This document shows, one piece after another, positions 19,535-30,350 of a DNA stretch of 64,000 nt. Within the stretch, counting starts at the first letter, position 1. Every line of letters starts with the position of its first letter. A model generated the notes under the pieces. That model did no database searches and was not told the DNA's origin. It was given only the letters and a program-made list of their open reading frames with translations. The translations under genes were made by a program, and so were the position numbers. Source of the stretch: an uncultured Prochlorococcus sp. Lineage in GTDB: Bacteria > Cyanobacteriota > Cyanobacteriia > PCC-6307 > Cyanobiaceae. The stretch spans positions 112,514 through 176,513 of the forward strand of contig CACENO010000001.1 in assembly GCA_902560875.1 (NCBI GenBank), written 5' to 3'.

Positions 19535-19960
19535 ATGGCCGATACAATTAACACCAAGTCCTTTAAGCCAGAGGGACAAGTATCGGCCAAAAAAAAGGAT
19601 TCATCTACAAAATCAAAACCCAAGAAAATCAAAAAACGTGATTCTGCTATCCCACAACCAGTAGCAAATAGAATGGCACGTAGAGTTGCATTAACAACTG
19701 GTTTGCCAACAATTTGTGGGATGAGTATTTTTGTAATTAGCTATTTATTAATTACCAGAGATATCTTAGATATTCCTCCTGCAGCAACATTATTGGTATC
19801 AGCATTATTTTTTCTTGTAGGACTTGTTGGATTGAGTTATGGAATACTTTCTGCAAGTTGGGAAGATTCTCCAGGAACTTTTTTGGGAACTGAAAATATC
19901 AAGCCAAATATAAGTAGAGTTCGGTCAGCATTTGCAGCATTAAATAAACAGGATAATTAA
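19535..19960 (+). CDS. PAM68 family protein (photosystem II assembly)
   Basis: 141 aa with a lysine-rich soluble N-terminus (KKDSSTKSKPKKIKKRDS) and two transmembrane helices (TTGLPTICGMSIFVISYLLI; LLVSALFFLVGLVGLSYGIL). The conserved SWEDSPGTFLGTENIKPN segment follows. This is the PAM68/DUF3464 architecture; the family acts in early photosystem II assembly at the thylakoid. It converges with dnaE 22 bp downstream. Confidence 0.85.
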   Translation: MADTINTKSFKPEGQVSAKKKDSSTKSKPKKIKKRDSAIPQPVANRMARRVALTTGLPTICGMSIFVISYLLITRDILDIPPAATLLVSALFFLVGLVGLSYGILSASWEDSPGTFLGTENIKPNISRVRSAFAALNKQDN

Positions 19961-19982
19961 AGCTAAAAAAGCTCGATTTAAT

Positions 19983-22900
19983 TTATAAAAGAAGACAGTT
20001 TTCATGAGTAGCTTTAAATGATTTCTCTTGCAAAGAACTTAGGGCTGCATTTGCATCGCGAACGCAGAACTGATGACCAAGTCTTACATAACAAACATTA
20101 TTTGCTTGCCTAATAGCTGCAACAACTGGTACTTTTACTCCCAATTCATCCTTGGCTGGGCGATGCTTAAACAAACACTCCCTTAATCTATGTTGAACTT
20201 CAATATCACTTGCCTCTTCAGGAAGTAAATCAACTAATAAAAGTCGAAGATCATCAATAGACCTACAGTCATCAATGATTAATTGAACCCGATCATCTCT
20301 ACGGTCAACTGATCCCCAAAGCAATAAGCGAGCATCAAGCATAAGGAAATCTGAAAGGCGCGCATATGTTTTAGGAAATACCACAGCCTCACAAGATCCT
20401 GACAAATCCTCCAATTGCAAAATTGCCATTCGATCACCTTTGCGTGTATTAACCTGACGCATCTCAGGGATCATTGCCACAACACTTACTTTGGATTTAT
20501 CAGGTTGATCATCTAAACAAATCAAACCAATTGGAGCTATCAACTTGGAAGATGGAGCAAGTTGCTTAAGAGGGTGATCAGATAGATAGAAGCCAACTAG
20601 CTCTTTTTCTAGCCTTAACTTTTCACTTGGCGGGTAATCAGAAACAGGCTTAGATTTAGGAGCCATAGATACATCTGCTTGTTGATTACTATCTGATGGA
20701 TTAGCAACCAAATCAAAAAGATTACCTTGTCCTGTTATCCTGTCACGAGCTCTGGAGTTAGCCCAGTCTATAACAAAGTCAAGGTCCGCAATTAGCTGTG
20801 CTCGGTTTGCATTTTCCTCAAGTAGGTCTAAAGCTCCGCAATGAATTAGAGCCTCTAAGGATCTTCTATTTAGAAGATTTGAAGGCAATCGATCACATAT
20901 ATCAGCCAAAGAGCTAAATGGTCCATCTTTTTCACGTACAGATATTAGTTGTTTAATCGCTCCATCTCCGAGATTTCTGACAGCAGACAACCCAAAAAGA
21001 ATCTTATTTTCTGAAGGTGTGAAATCAATTCCAGATGCATTTACGTCAGGAGGCATTACTTCAATACCCATTGAATTGCAATTAGAAATATAACGCTGTA
21101 CCTTGTCAGTGGAGCCAGAGTTAACTGTTAACAATGCTGCCATATATGCAACAGGGTAATGAGCCTTTAAGTAAGCAGTTTGATAAGTAACGGCACCATA
21201 TGCTGTTGAATGGCTTTTGTTAAAACAATATTCTGCAAAAAGAACCATTTGATCAAATAGTTCATTTGCTACCTTCTGATCAACTTCTCTATTCCTACAT
21301 CCCTGAACAAAAAGGTCCCTATGCTTTTGCATTTCAGATACTTTTTTCTTTCCCATTGCTCGTCGCAACAAATCAGCCTCCCCTAATGAATACCCAGCCA
21401 AATCTTGAGCAATCTTCATTATTTGCTCCTGATAAACCATAATTCCATATGTTTCTTTGAGAATTGGCTCTAAAGAATCATGTGCAAAATCGATTACTTC
21501 TCTTCCATGCTTACGGTTAATAAATTTTGGAATAAGTCCAGCATCTAGAGGCCCAGGCCTATACAAAGCTAATATTGATGAAATATCTTCTAAAGAAGAA
21601 GGTCTTAAATCACGAACTATTTGGCGCATTCCACTAGACTCTAATTGAAAGATACCTTCAAGATCACCTCTCGAAAGTAAATTAAAAGTATCAGGGTCTT
21701 GCATAGGAAGAGTATCTGGATCAATACGTTCACCAATATTTTCTTCCACAAGATCTATAGCCTTCTCTATCATTGTTAAATTCTTAAGTCCAAGGAAATC
21801 CATCTTTAATAAACCCATAGATTCAACATCTTCCATAAAATATTGTGTGATCACTTGTCCATCATTATTTCTCTGAAGAGGAACTAAATTATCTAAAGGA
21901 TCAGCTGCTATAACAACTCCTGCAGCATGCACACCAAAGGTTTTATTAGTACCTTCTATTCGAATGGCCATATCAACCCATTTCTTAACGCTTAAATCAT
22001 TTTTATATTTCTCTAAAAAGTCACCATTCGGAGAATCTTGACTAATCATTTCAGAAAGAGTTGCAGGCTTACCACGAACAACAGGAATTAATTTAGCCAA
22101 TCGATCGGCTTCTCCATAAGGGATATCTAAAACACGAGCTACATCTTTCAAAACAGCTTTAGATGTCATCCTATTAAAGGTAATTATTTGCGCAACTTTA
22201 TCTTCTCCATATCGAGAAGTTACATAATCAATAACCTCACCTCTTCTCTCAATACAAAAATCGGTGTCAATATCAGGCATTGATTTCCTTTCAGGATTTA
22301 AAAACCTTTCAAATAACAAACCATTTTGAACAGGATCGATATTAGTTATTCCTAATGCATACGCCACTAAAGAACCTGCTGCAGAGCCTCTGCCTGGACC
22401 TACAGGAATATTCTTCTGTTTAGCAAAGCGAATATAATCCCAAACGACAAGGAAATATGTAGGAAAACCCATTTGGTCTATGATCTTTAGCTCGTAATCA
22501 AGACGAGTCTGATATTCATTGTTTATATTTTCTAATTGCAATTTGTCAATTCTTACTTGCAGACCCTTTTCTGACACTTTCTTAAGATAAGATAGTGGTG
22601 TAAATCCATCTGGGATAGGAAAGCGAGGCATCTTATATGTTCCAAGTATATTATATTCTTCTATCTTTTCTGCAACACTAACTGTATTATTGACTGCATC
22701 ATTGATAACTTCTTGATGAAGATGATCAGAAAAAAGTCTCCTCATTTCATTTTCTGTTTTTATAAATTCTGTCCCTGTATAACGAAGACGTTTTTCATCA
22801 CTAATTAGTTTTCCAGTGAGTATACATAACAATGCATCGTGAGCTTCAACATCATTCTTTGTAAGGTAATGAGCATCATTAGTTGCAACAATATTAATAT

Positions 22901-23498
22901 CTAATTCTTTAGATATACGAGCAATTTCAACATTAACTATTCTGTCTTCATATGAACCATGATCTTGAATCTCCAAGTAAAAATCATCCCCGAAAACTTC
23001 TTTATACCAACTGGCAATGCTTCTTGCTACATCCAACCTTCCAGCCAAGATTGCTTGAGGGATCTCTCCTCCAAGACAAGCAGTTGATACAATCAATCCT
23101 TCACTATGCGCTTGCAATAATTCCTTATCAATACAAGCCCTTGAGAAAATACCTCTGCCACGCATGCCTCGAAGGTGGCTAATGCTAGTTAATTTTACTA
23201 AGTTTCTATATCCAACAGAATTTTTTGCTAGTACTACAAGGTGATAACGACGTTCTTTCTTGGGTTGCGGATCATCTATAGAACCATTTATGACATACAT
23301 TTCATTTCCAATAATAGGCTTAATTTCAGCAGCTCTGCATAGCTTTAAAAGCTCTATTGCTCCATACATCACACCATGATCAGTTAAAGCAAGAGCTTCT
23401 ATCCCAAGCTCCTTTGCTCTTTGCACCATCTTTGGAAGTTGACTAGCGCCATCAAGAAGGCTGTAGTCACTATGGTTATGAAGAGGAACAAATCCCAT
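19983..23498 (-). CDS. dnaE: DNA polymerase III alpha subunit
   Basis: Main replicative polymerase subunit, 1171 aa. The N-terminal PHP domain starts [20 protein letters not shown]. The C-family polymerase core has [18 protein letters not shown] and the catalytic aspartates in [13 protein letters not shown] (near residue 400). Then come the thumb/fingers ([14 protein letters not shown]), a helix-hairpin-helix region and an OB-fold near the C-terminus ([20 protein letters not shown]). Unlike some cyanobacterial dnaE genes it is a single continuous frame with no intein. Confidence 0.97.
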   Translation of the reverse strand: MGFVPLHNHSDYSLLDGASQLPKMVQRAKELGIEALALTDHGVMYGAIELLKLCRAAEIKPIIGNEMYVINGSIDDPQPKKERRYHLVVLAKNSVGYRNLVKLTSISHLRGMRGRGIFSRACIDKELLQAHSEGLIVSTACLGGEIPQAILAGRLDVARSIASWYKEVFGDDFYLEIQDHGSYEDRIVNVEIARISKELDINIVATNDAHYLTKNDVEAHDALLCILTGKLISDEKRLRYTGTEFIKTENEMRRLFSDHLHQEVINDAVNNTVSVAEKIEEYNILGTYKMPRFPIPDGFTPLSYLKKVSEKGLQVRIDKLQLENINNEYQTRLDYELKIIDQMGFPTYFLVVWDYIRFAKQKNIPVGPGRGSAAGSLVAYALGITNIDPVQNGLLFERFLNPERKSMPDIDTDFCIERRGEVIDYVTSRYGEDKVAQIITFNRMTSKAVLKDVARVLDIPYGEADRLAKLIPVVRGKPATLSEMISQDSPNGDFLEKYKNDLSVKKWVDMAIRIEGTNKTFGVHAAGVVIAADPLDNLVPLQRNNDGQVITQYFMEDVESMGLLKMDFLGLKNLTMIEKAIDLVEENIGERIDPDTLPMQDPDTFNLLSRGDLEGIFQLESSGMRQIVRDLRPSSLEDISSILALYRPGPLDAGLIPKFINRKHGREVIDFAHDSLEPILKETYGIMVYQEQIMKIAQDLAGYSLGEADLLRRAMGKKKVSEMQKHRDLFVQGCRNREVDQKVANELFDQMVLFAEYCFNKSHSTAYGAVTYQTAYLKAHYPVAYMAALLTVNSGSTDKVQRYISNCNSMGIEVMPPDVNASGIDFTPSENKILFGLSAVRNLGDGAIKQLISVREKDGPFSSLADICDRLPSNLLNRRSLEALIHCGALDLLEENANRAQLIADLDFVIDWANSRARDRITGQGNLFDLVANPSDSNQQADVSMAPKSKPVSDYPPSEKLRLEKELVGFYLSDHPLKQLAPSSKLIAPIGLICLDDQPDKSKVSVVAMIPEMRQVNTRKGDRMAILQLEDLSGSCEAVVFPKTYARLSDFLMLDARLLLWGSVDRRDDRVQLIIDDCRSIDDLRLLLVDLLPEEASDIEVQHRLRECLFKHRPAKDELGVKVPVVAAIRQANNVCYVRLGHQFCVRDANAALSSLQEKSFKATHENCLLL

Positions 23499-23574
23499 TT
23501 GCCAAGGATAATGGCAAACACAACATAAGGGTGATCATGCAACAAGAAGACACCATATGTAGTTTAAAAACCTT

Positions 23575-25035
23575 TTACGGGATGAATTCTCCTGCTGGTC
23601 TACTCGACATAACGTCAGAAGCCTGTTCATATTGATGAGCTACGCGCAATAAACGTTTTTCATCTAAAACATTCGAAATCAATTGCAAACCTATAGGCAG
23701 ACCAGACTGGTCAAAACCACATGGAACACTGATAGCTGGAAGTCCTGCCAAATTTGCTGGGATTGTAAGCAAATCCGAGAGGTACATAGATACTGGGTCC
23801 GACGAATGGACTCCTAAAGAGAATGCTGTGGTAGGTGCCGTAGGAGTAATCAAGATATCTACTTTCTTAAAAGCATTTTCAAAATCATTTCGAATAAGTG
23901 TCCTTACTTGTTGAGCTTTCTTGTAATAAGCATCTACATATCCAGCAGACAAAGCATAAGTTCCAATCAATATTCTTCGCTTCACTTCACTACCAAAACC
24001 ATCTGTTCTGCTTTTAGTAGTCATAGTGGCAAGATTCTCAGCAGAACTAGATCGGTATCCATATTTAACTCCGTCATAACGGGCCAGATTTGCAGATGCC
24101 TCTGAAGGCGCAATCACGTAATAAGTAGCTATTCCATCATTAAAACGAGGACAACCAACCTCTACTAATTCAGCTCCAATAGATTGAAGCTTTTCTGCTG
24201 CTTTAATCACAGAAGACTTAACAGAAGGATCTAAGCCATCATGATCAAAACATTCTTTGATCAGCCCAACACGTAAACCTGATAGAGGTTGATCAAGAGA
24301 ATCCAAATAGTTAGGTACAGAAGTTTTTAAGCAGGTGGAATCTCTAGGATCACCTCCAGCGATAATTTGTAAAATCTCAGCTGAATCTGCTACTGAAGTT
24401 GTAAAAGGACCAACTTGGTCTAAAGAACTAGCAAAAGCGACTAAACCCCAACGACTTACCCTGCCATATGTTGGCTTTAAACCAACAACTCCACAAAAAG
24501 ATGCAGGCTGACGAATTGATCCACCAGTATCAGAGCCCAAAGCTGCAATACATTCTCCAGCAGCTACTGCCGCCGCACTACCTCCTGAACTACCTCCTGG
24601 AACTTTCTCTAAATCCCAAGGGTTAGAGGTAGCACCAAAAGCCGAAGTTTCAGTTGAGCTCCCCATTGCAAACTCATCCATATTCGTTTTTCCTATAAGA
24701 ACAGCTCCCGATTTCCAAAGTCTGTTGGTAACTGTTGACTCATAAGGTGGAACAAAATTCTCAAGCATCTTGCTCGAACAAGATGTAGTAACACCTTTAG
24801 TACACAAATTATCCTTTATTGCAAACGGTATACCAGCCAAAGGTGGAAGTGCTTCTCCTGCAGACCTTGCCTCATCGATTCTTGTCGCATCAGCTCTTGC
24901 TTTTGCTTCTGTCACCTCCAAAAAAGCATTTAACTTTCCATCAATTTGTTTGATACGCGCTAGATGCTCGTCAACAAGTTCTCTAGAAGAGATCTTTCCG
25001 AGCTCCAACTGTTCACGCCATTTGGCGATAGACAT
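23575..25035 (-). CDS. gatA: Glu-tRNA(Gln)/Asp-tRNA(Asn) amidotransferase subunit A
   Basis: Amidase subunit of GatCAB, which releases ammonia from glutamine to amidate mischarged Glu-tRNA(Gln). The 486-aa product has the amidase catalytic lysine ([14 protein letters not shown]), the glycine/serine-rich signature [16 protein letters not shown] and the nucleophile region [16 protein letters not shown]. Its length is normal. Transcribed toward dnaE with a 76-bp gap. Confidence 0.96.
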   Translation of the reverse strand: MSIAKWREQLELGKISSRELVDEHLARIKQIDGKLNAFLEVTEAKARADATRIDEARSAGEALPPLAGIPFAIKDNLCTKGVTTSCSSKMLENFVPPYESTVTNRLWKSGAVLIGKTNMDEFAMGSSTETSAFGATSNPWDLEKVPGGSSGGSAAAVAAGECIAALGSDTGGSIRQPASFCGVVGLKPTYGRVSRWGLVAFASSLDQVGPFTTSVADSAEILQIIAGGDPRDSTCLKTSVPNYLDSLDQPLSGLRVGLIKECFDHDGLDPSVKSSVIKAAEKLQSIGAELVEVGCPRFNDGIATYYVIAPSEASANLARYDGVKYGYRSSSAENLATMTTKSRTDGFGSEVKRRILIGTYALSAGYVDAYYKKAQQVRTLIRNDFENAFKKVDILITPTAPTTAFSLGVHSSDPVSMYLSDLLTIPANLAGLPAISVPCGFDQSGLPIGLQLISNVLDEKRLLRVAHQYEQASDVMSSRPAGEFIP

Positions 25036-25089
25036 CTAAATCAATGATTATTCATTTTGGAACTATAAGTAATTTGTAGCAGTAGTTAT

Positions 25090-25320
25090 TTAAATGGTCA
25101 GTGGCTCACCACGACTGCCACGGATCATGGAATGCTTAATTGAGTCAGAGCCTTCAACTGATAGATCTTCCACAAAAGTGGAAAGATGAGCTTGCAAACT
25201 CCTACGAGTCAAAAATGGTCCAAACCAATATGTAGCTTTAGGTTCATTGGTCTCAACCTTCGCCCACCAAGCAAAACCAACAATATTGCCTAATCGGCGA
25301 AGCCCTCTTAATGGGCTCAT
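25090..25320 (-). CDS. DUF1816 domain protein
   Basis: 76 aa from the ATG at 25320, starting MSPLRGLRRLGN. The core FAWWAKVETNEPKATYWFGP is characteristic of the cyanobacterial DUF1816 family of small proteins, function unknown. The track frame extends 33 codons further upstream to 25419, but family members usually begin just before the WWA segment. The region 25321-25570 otherwise shows no convincing gene. Confidence 0.7.
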   Translation of the reverse strand: MSPLRGLRRLGNIVGFAWWAKVETNEPKATYWFGPFLTRRSLQAHLSTFVEDLSVEGSDSIKHSMIRGSRGEPLTI

Positions 25321-25570
25321 AAGAGCTAAAGCATGTAGGCACCATTCTGCACTCGTAATTATCAATAAATCATTAAAGGATTGTGATCCCTGACGAACGA
25401 AAATCTTGATCTCAAGCATAAATTTGCAAAAAAAGGCCCCAAACCATTGCGCTGTCTATAAGAAACCTCTAATTTCTTCAGAATCTTCTTCTGAAAAAAT
25501 AGATTTATAGCCATTCAAATTTCTTTTTAATCCAATCCGTATCCATATAAAAAGGGGAAGAAAAAGCAAA

Positions 25571-26785
25571 TTAATTATTATCAAGCAAAACTGATGAACA
25601 TTTTGCTCGCTCCATTCTGGGGGAAGGAGCATTTCCAGAAAGTCCTTTCATCCAACCACTACGTGCTAATTCATACAAAAAGATTGCTGTTGCCACTGAA
25701 GCATTAAGGCTTGGAGTAACGCCCCTCAATGGAATCCTGACTAAATAATCACAATGACGTCTAGTAACAAGAGAAATACCTTTCTCTTCAGAACCAGCAA
25801 CGAGAACTACAGGTCCTTGTATATCTAAATCAGGGATAGTTATATCGCCTTCCTCCGCAAGTCCTATAACTTGATATCCAACTTGTTTGAGTTCCTCGAG
25901 AGAACGGTTGAGATTTACCACTCTTGCAACAGGCAGGTGCTCTAAGGCACCTGCTGCAACTTTTGCAACGGATCCAGTTAAACCTGCACTTCTTCTTTGA
26001 GGTAGCACCAAGCCATGAGCCCCTAATGCTTCAGCAGATCGAACAATTGCGCCTAAATTATGTGGATCAGTCAAACCATCCAATGCAAGCAAAAGTGGAG
26101 ATTCATCCAATCCTTTACATGCTTCGATAAGCGTTTGCAAATCCAAAGTTTCTGAAGCTGCTGTCTGAATTGCTATTCCTTGATGAACTGCTCCATTAGT
26201 TAAATGTCCAAGGCGAGCCCAAGAGACTTCTTCTACTAATGCTCCTGATGACTTTGCATCACGAAGTAATTGAAGAAATCTTTGAGAGCTTCTTATTTCT
26301 GAGGTACACCAAATTCTATGAACTGGCCTACCAGCTTCAAGCGCTGATTGTGTTGCATGGCGTCCCCAAAGGATGTCATCTGGACAAGAATTGCTTGAAG
26401 AATTACTTTCATTAGCTGAATTTATTTCTGGATTTTGTACAGAAGGTCTATTAAATTCGCCCCTTGTAGCGTACATATTTTGACGACCATTAGTTCGTCT
26501 TCTCTGAAAAGATCGTGAATCGGAGTCTCGCTTATCAGAATTTTTAGCAAAGGTACGCCCTCGCTCTACTCGAGGGCGCCTATTACCTTCATCCTTGGTT
26601 GATTCTCTCCAGTCAAAAACTTCGCCTTTTCTTATGTTTTTGGAATCTCTTGAATCCTTTCCATAAAAAGACCCTTCTCTTTTAAGAGAACTTCCTGATG
26701 ATAGATTTTTTCTTTTTTTACCTTTTCCCCCTGAGCTATTAAAGCGGGAAGAATTATTAGAACGACGATCAAAGCGCGAACTCAT
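25571..26785 (-). CDS. rlmB: TrmH/SpoU family rRNA 2'-O-methyltransferase, RlmB-like
   Basis: Predicted to 2'-O-methylate a guanosine of 23S rRNA (G2251 for RlmB). The catalytic part begins near residue 140 (DDILWGRHATQSALEAGRPV). It has the SpoU motifs LALDGLTDPHNLGAIVRSAE, VLVAGSEEKGIS and SLNASVATAIFLYELAR, which form the SAM-binding knot. The first 130 residues are a low-complexity, Arg/Ser/Asn-rich extension (SSRFDRRSNNSSRF, RRPRVERGRTF), probably disordered and RNA-binding. It is followed upstream by the mini-RNase III gene, a pairing also found in Firmicutes. Confidence 0.85.
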   Translation of the reverse strand: MSSRFDRRSNNSSRFNSSGGKGKKRKNLSSGSSLKREGSFYGKDSRDSKNIRKGEVFDWRESTKDEGNRRPRVERGRTFAKNSDKRDSDSRSFQRRRTNGRQNMYATRGEFNRPSVQNPEINSANESNSSSNSCPDDILWGRHATQSALEAGRPVHRIWCTSEIRSSQRFLQLLRDAKSSGALVEEVSWARLGHLTNGAVHQGIAIQTAASETLDLQTLIEACKGLDESPLLLALDGLTDPHNLGAIVRSAEALGAHGLVLPQRRSAGLTGSVAKVAAGALEHLPVARVVNLNRSLEELKQVGYQVIGLAEEGDITIPDLDIQGPVVLVAGSEEKGISLVTRRHCDYLVRIPLRGVTPSLNASVATAIFLYELARSGWMKGLSGNAPSPRMERAKCSSVLLDNN

Positions 26786-26794
26786 TTTTTTCCT

Positions 26795-27202
26795 CTATGG
26801 AAGGTCAGATTCGCTCTCCTCCAATCGATCCAAAAGCTGTGCTAGCCGTGAGGGATTCTTCAAAAAGAGCCACCCAACCATTGTCTCAAACCCTGTGGCT
26901 TTGGCATAGGTAGACGCATTTCCTTTGCGCGGACCTCTACCTGCCTTATTACGACCACGACGTATTAAATCCTGCTCCTGAAGAGAAAGGTATGGCTGTA
27001 ATAATAAAAGCGATTTCGCTTGAGCTTCAGCCTTAACTTCTGCAACTACTGCAATGTGCAGATCTTTAGATCTTGCAGGTTTAGAACAATAACGCAATCT
27101 TTGATGCATCTCCCAAACAGCATCTCCTAACCAAGCCAATTGCAAAGGACCTAAATCGTCAGGAGATCCTGATGCTTGTAAAGAACGTATCCAATCAGTC
27201 AA
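26795..27202 (-). CDS. mrnC: Mini-ribonuclease III
   Basis: Homodimeric RNase III-like endonuclease without a dsRNA-binding domain, which trims 23S rRNA precursor ends. The 135-aa product shows the family signature LAWLGDAVWEMHQRLRY and the C-terminal YAKATGFETMVGWLFL. The start is a TTG overlapping the stop of the STAS gene (TTGA). No nearby ATG fits the conserved N-terminus. Confidence 0.88.
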   Translation of the reverse strand: MTDWIRSLQASGSPDDLGPLQLAWLGDAVWEMHQRLRYCSKPARSKDLHIAVVAEVKAEAQAKSLLLLQPYLSLQEQDLIRRGRNKAGRGPRKGNASTYAKATGFETMVGWLFLKNPSRLAQLLDRLEESESDLP

Positions 27203-27555
27203 GCAGCTAACTTTTTAAGTGCGGTCTCAAGGTCTGGGGCTAAATGAAGAAATTCTTCTAGCCTTACAAGCTTAATAGTTTGAACAACCCTTGGATTTCC
27301 TACAACCAAGAAGGCTCGCTTTCTTTCGTTGCATTGCTTTGCTATTTGAACCAAAGCTCCTAAGCCAGAGGAATCAAGAAAGTCGATAGTGGACAGTTCT
27401 ATAACCAAAGAAGAAAGATTGGCTTTAAGAACATCCTCCACATAGGTCGTGAACTGTTTTTCTGAATATGCATCTAGTTGTCCCGTGAAGTGACACACAA
27501 GACACCCTTTACGCTGTTCAAAGCCACCCCTTAAGGAAACGGTCAATCGTTGCAA
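27199..27555 (-). CDS. STAS domain protein (anti-sigma factor antagonist-like)
   Basis: 118 aa, essentially one STAS domain. The SpoIIAA-type phosphorylatable serine motif is present in IDFLDSSGLGALVQIAKQC. Family members control anti-sigma factors or signalling partners according to phosphorylation state. Start is TTG (no ATG in the frame). No partner kinase or phosphatase is adjacent; the overlap with mrnC indicates co-expression with RNA-processing genes. Confidence 0.82.
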   Translation of the reverse strand: MQRLTVSLRGGFEQRKGCLVCHFTGQLDAYSEKQFTTYVEDVLKANLSSLVIELSTIDFLDSSGLGALVQIAKQCNERKRAFLVVGNPRVVQTIKLVRLEEFLHLAPDLETALKKLAA

Positions 27556-27628
27556 TTCTGTTATGACGTTAATCCTCTCGATTACGAACGCACGAAGTGT
27601 AGTTATTTAAAACGAACTCAACCACGCC

Positions 27629-28771
27629 TTATCGACGTTCTTCCATGAGAGATACAAAACGTCCGAAATGATGATCTGCATCATGCGGGCCAGGACTAGC
27701 TTCTGGGTGATATTGAATTCCAAAAATTGGACGAGTCTTCAAACAAATTCCTGCAACAGTTTTGTCATTTAGATTGAAATGGGTCACATCAACTACTTCC
27801 TTAGGCAAAGATTCAGGGTCTAGAGCAAAGCCGTGATTCTGACTTGTGATTTCCAACTGACCGCTTGTTCCACAAGGGTGATTTAAACCTCTGTGCCCAT
27901 AAGTAAGTTTAAAAGTTCTACCACCCAAAGCCAATCCAAGGATCTGATGGCCTAAACAAATTCCAAACATAGGAAAATCCGCTTTATTAATTAATTGTTT
28001 TGCAAGTTTTATACCTCCCTTAACAGCTGAAGGGTCACCTGGTCCATTGGACAAAAAGATTCCTTCTGGGGACAAGTCAAGAACAGAGGAGAAATCTGCA
28101 TTAGAGGGCAACACCGTCACCTCACACCCATGAGCAACAAGTCTTTGAAGAATTGATCTTTTTATACCAAAATCAACAGCTATTACTCGATAAGGAGCCA
28201 CTCCCTTCGTTTTTTTTCTACTATCAAAATTGACTTCACAGGCAGAATTCCAAAAATATTTTTCTTTTGTAGTTACCTCATCAGCCAAATTCAAACCCTT
28301 CATTAGAGGTGTTTTCTTTAATTTTTCAAGTAGCTCCATTGGGGAATAAAGGCCATCAGTACTAATGACACCATTCATCGATCCAAAATTGCGTAAATGC
28401 CTTACAAGTGCCCTTGTATCTATCCCACTAATCCCAACCATCTTTTCTTCTAGCAACCAACTCTCAAATGACTTATTAGACCTCCAATTACTTGGCTTTT
28501 CAGCAAACTCACGAACAATGACACCTTTTACAGATGGATGATTTGCCTCATGATCTTGATTATTTACACCTGTATTGCCTAATTCTGGGAAAGTGAAAAC
28601 AACAAGCTGACCAAAATAACTTGGATCTGTTAATACTTCCTGAAAACCAGTAACACCTGTATTAAAAACAACTTCACCAACAACTGTGCCTTTCAGACCA
28701 AAAGAAATTCCTTCAAACAAAGTTCCATCAGCAAGGACCAAAAAGGCTGGATTCTCTGAATTAAATTTCAT
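27629..28771 (-). CDS. carA: Carbamoyl-phosphate synthase small subunit
   Basis: Glutaminase subunit that supplies ammonia to CarB for carbamoyl phosphate, used by arginine and pyrimidine synthesis. About 380 aa. The N-terminal CPSase domain includes [20 protein letters not shown]. The class I glutamine amidotransferase domain has the catalytic cysteine in [17 protein letters not shown] and the His/Glu pair in [15 protein letters not shown]. The ATG at 28771 is preferred because AGAGGG lies six bases before it; the track ATG at 28777 directly abuts that sequence. Confidence 0.96.
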   Translation of the reverse strand: MKFNSENPAFLVLADGTLFEGISFGLKGTVVGEVVFNTGVTGFQEVLTDPSYFGQLVVFTFPELGNTGVNNQDHEANHPSVKGVIVREFAEKPSNWRSNKSFESWLLEEKMVGISGIDTRALVRHLRNFGSMNGVISTDGLYSPMELLEKLKKTPLMKGLNLADEVTTKEKYFWNSACEVNFDSRKKTKGVAPYRVIAVDFGIKRSILQRLVAHGCEVTVLPSNADFSSVLDLSPEGIFLSNGPGDPSAVKGGIKLAKQLINKADFPMFGICLGHQILGLALGGRTFKLTYGHRGLNHPCGTSGQLEITSQNHGFALDPESLPKEVVDVTHFNLNDKTVAGICLKTRPIFGIQYHPEASPGPHDADHHFGRFVSLMEERR

Positions 28772-28804
28772 AAACATCCCTCTAAAAGAATAGGTCTTTG
28801 TTAT

Positions 28805-29845
28805 TTAAATTTGAAATTCCAAAGCAGATTTCAAGTCCTCGAGCCTTTCCCAAGGCCGTCCAGCCTTTAAACAATCTAAAGCCAAGACAACCCCTGACTT
28901 GAAATCCTCCTCAATGCCAGTAGCCCATAAAACCAAAGAGGTATTCAATGCAACTACCTCTAGTTGAGGTTGAGTTCCTTTACCCTTCAAGACTGAAGAT
29001 AAAATAATTTGATTTTCAAGAAGATCTCCACCTTTTAGTGCTTCTATAGAGGAATAAGTTAGTCCTATCTCAGAGGGATCAAGGGTTGCAGGGCTCACTT
29101 GACCGTCAACTATCAAACGCATTTCATTAACTCCGCAAAGGGAAGCCTCATCTAATCCCCCTGAGCCATGAACAACAACAGCTCTCCGCAACCCTAAAAG
29201 TTTTAATGCATTTGCCATAGGGTCTATCAGTTCAGCTTTGGCTACACCAAGTACCTGAGCATTTGGTCGAAGTGGATTCACTAGAGGTCCCAACAGATTA
29301 AACAATGTTCTTATGCCAAGACTTTTTCTTAAAGGGGCCAAATTTACCAAAGATGAGTGCCATGCAGGTGCAAAAAGAAAAGTAACTTTTGCCTGCTCAA
29401 TTGCTTTTACAACATTTTCAAGAGGTGCATTAAGTGATAGGCCTAAACCTTCAAGAACATCAGCTGATCCAACTTTTCCACTTGCGCTCCTATTTCCATG
29501 TTTCGCTACATTTGCCCCACAAGCTGCTGCTGTAAAAGCAACGGCTGTAGAAATATTAAAAGTATCTGCACCATCACCCCCTGTTCCACAGGTATCTACC
29601 ATAGAGATATCTGGAGAGGGGCAAGGCATTGAACAAGCTTCCCTTAAAACTTTTGCCATCGCTCCTAACTCTTCCCCTATAAGTCCTTTAGACCTAAAAG
29701 CAGCAAGAAAAGCACCTGTTTGAACAGGAGACAACTCCTCCTCCAGCCAAGCTTTCATAAGGGAACTGGCTTCTGACTCATTTAAATCTTTACCCTGCAA
29801 AAGCATTTCAAGAGTTTCAGGCCAATTAGGTTTAAAAGAGGACAT
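28805..29845 (-). CDS. trpD: Anthranilate phosphoribosyltransferase
   Basis: Second step of tryptophan synthesis: joins anthranilate with PRPP. The 346-aa product has the PRPP-binding motif [19 protein letters not shown], the [20 protein letters not shown] segment and [16 protein letters not shown]. It is 33 bp upstream of carA on the same strand, so the two may be co-transcribed. Confidence 0.96.
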   Translation of the reverse strand: MSSFKPNWPETLEMLLQGKDLNESEASSLMKAWLEEELSPVQTGAFLAAFRSKGLIGEELGAMAKVLREACSMPCPSPDISMVDTCGTGGDGADTFNISTAVAFTAAACGANVAKHGNRSASGKVGSADVLEGLGLSLNAPLENVVKAIEQAKVTFLFAPAWHSSLVNLAPLRKSLGIRTLFNLLGPLVNPLRPNAQVLGVAKAELIDPMANALKLLGLRRAVVVHGSGGLDEASLCGVNEMRLIVDGQVSPATLDPSEIGLTYSSIEALKGGDLLENQIILSSVLKGKGTQPQLEVVALNTSLVLWATGIEEDFKSGVVLALDCLKAGRPWERLEDLKSALEFQI

Positions 29846-29959
29846 TGCTTCAGTAATGGAGGGGAGTTAATACCCCGAAAGAATTGATGGAAACATAACT
29901 AAAATATCTCTTACAGAAGTTCAAGTTGCAAAGGTAATCAAAAGTACTTAGCAGATTCA

Positions 29960-30265
29960 TCAAGTCACGTCAGAATCCTCTGTATCAAAGCCAGACCCGA
30001 CAGAATCAGAAGTGCTTCTTCCAGGTCGATAGCCTTCTTCCCAAATTTCGCGAGCGCTTTCATTTAAGATATCTCTAGTCAAACCCCATAACTTGAGAGC
30101 CTTATTCATGTCCTCCTGAAGATCTTTTGCACCAGGAAAACCTTCATAACGAAGATACAACCTAGCTAAATCAACAATATCTCTCTTGTCAGGCGACTCC
30201 TTGGCCAACAAGCGATCTATATGATCACGATCTGTCGAATAAAGAGGATGATTCTGCTCATTCAT
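29960..30265 (-). CDS. DUF3288 family protein
   Basis: 101 aa from the ATG at 30265 (the track start is a GTG seven codons earlier). The sequence NHPLYSTDRDHIDRLLAKE, then LARLYLRYEGFPGAKDLQ and KLWGLTRDILNESAR matches the cyanobacterial DUF3288 family, soluble and of unknown function. Divergent from the ABC exporter gene. Confidence 0.78.
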   Translation of the reverse strand: MNEQNHPLYSTDRDHIDRLLAKESPDKRDIVDLARLYLRYEGFPGAKDLQEDMNKALKLWGLTRDILNESAREIWEEGYRPGRSTSDSVGSGFDTEDSDVT

Positions 30266-30350
30266 GAAATAAATCTCCCACACCAAACAGACAGAATGAA
30301 TTCATTCTCGCTCAAATACCAATCCAACTTGGTTCTCTAAAGGAGAAGAC

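Noticed and set aside
25321-25419. N-terminal extension of the DUF1816 gene
   Set aside because: Open in frame with an ATG at 25419, but the family normally starts just before the WWA core; kept only as an alternative start.
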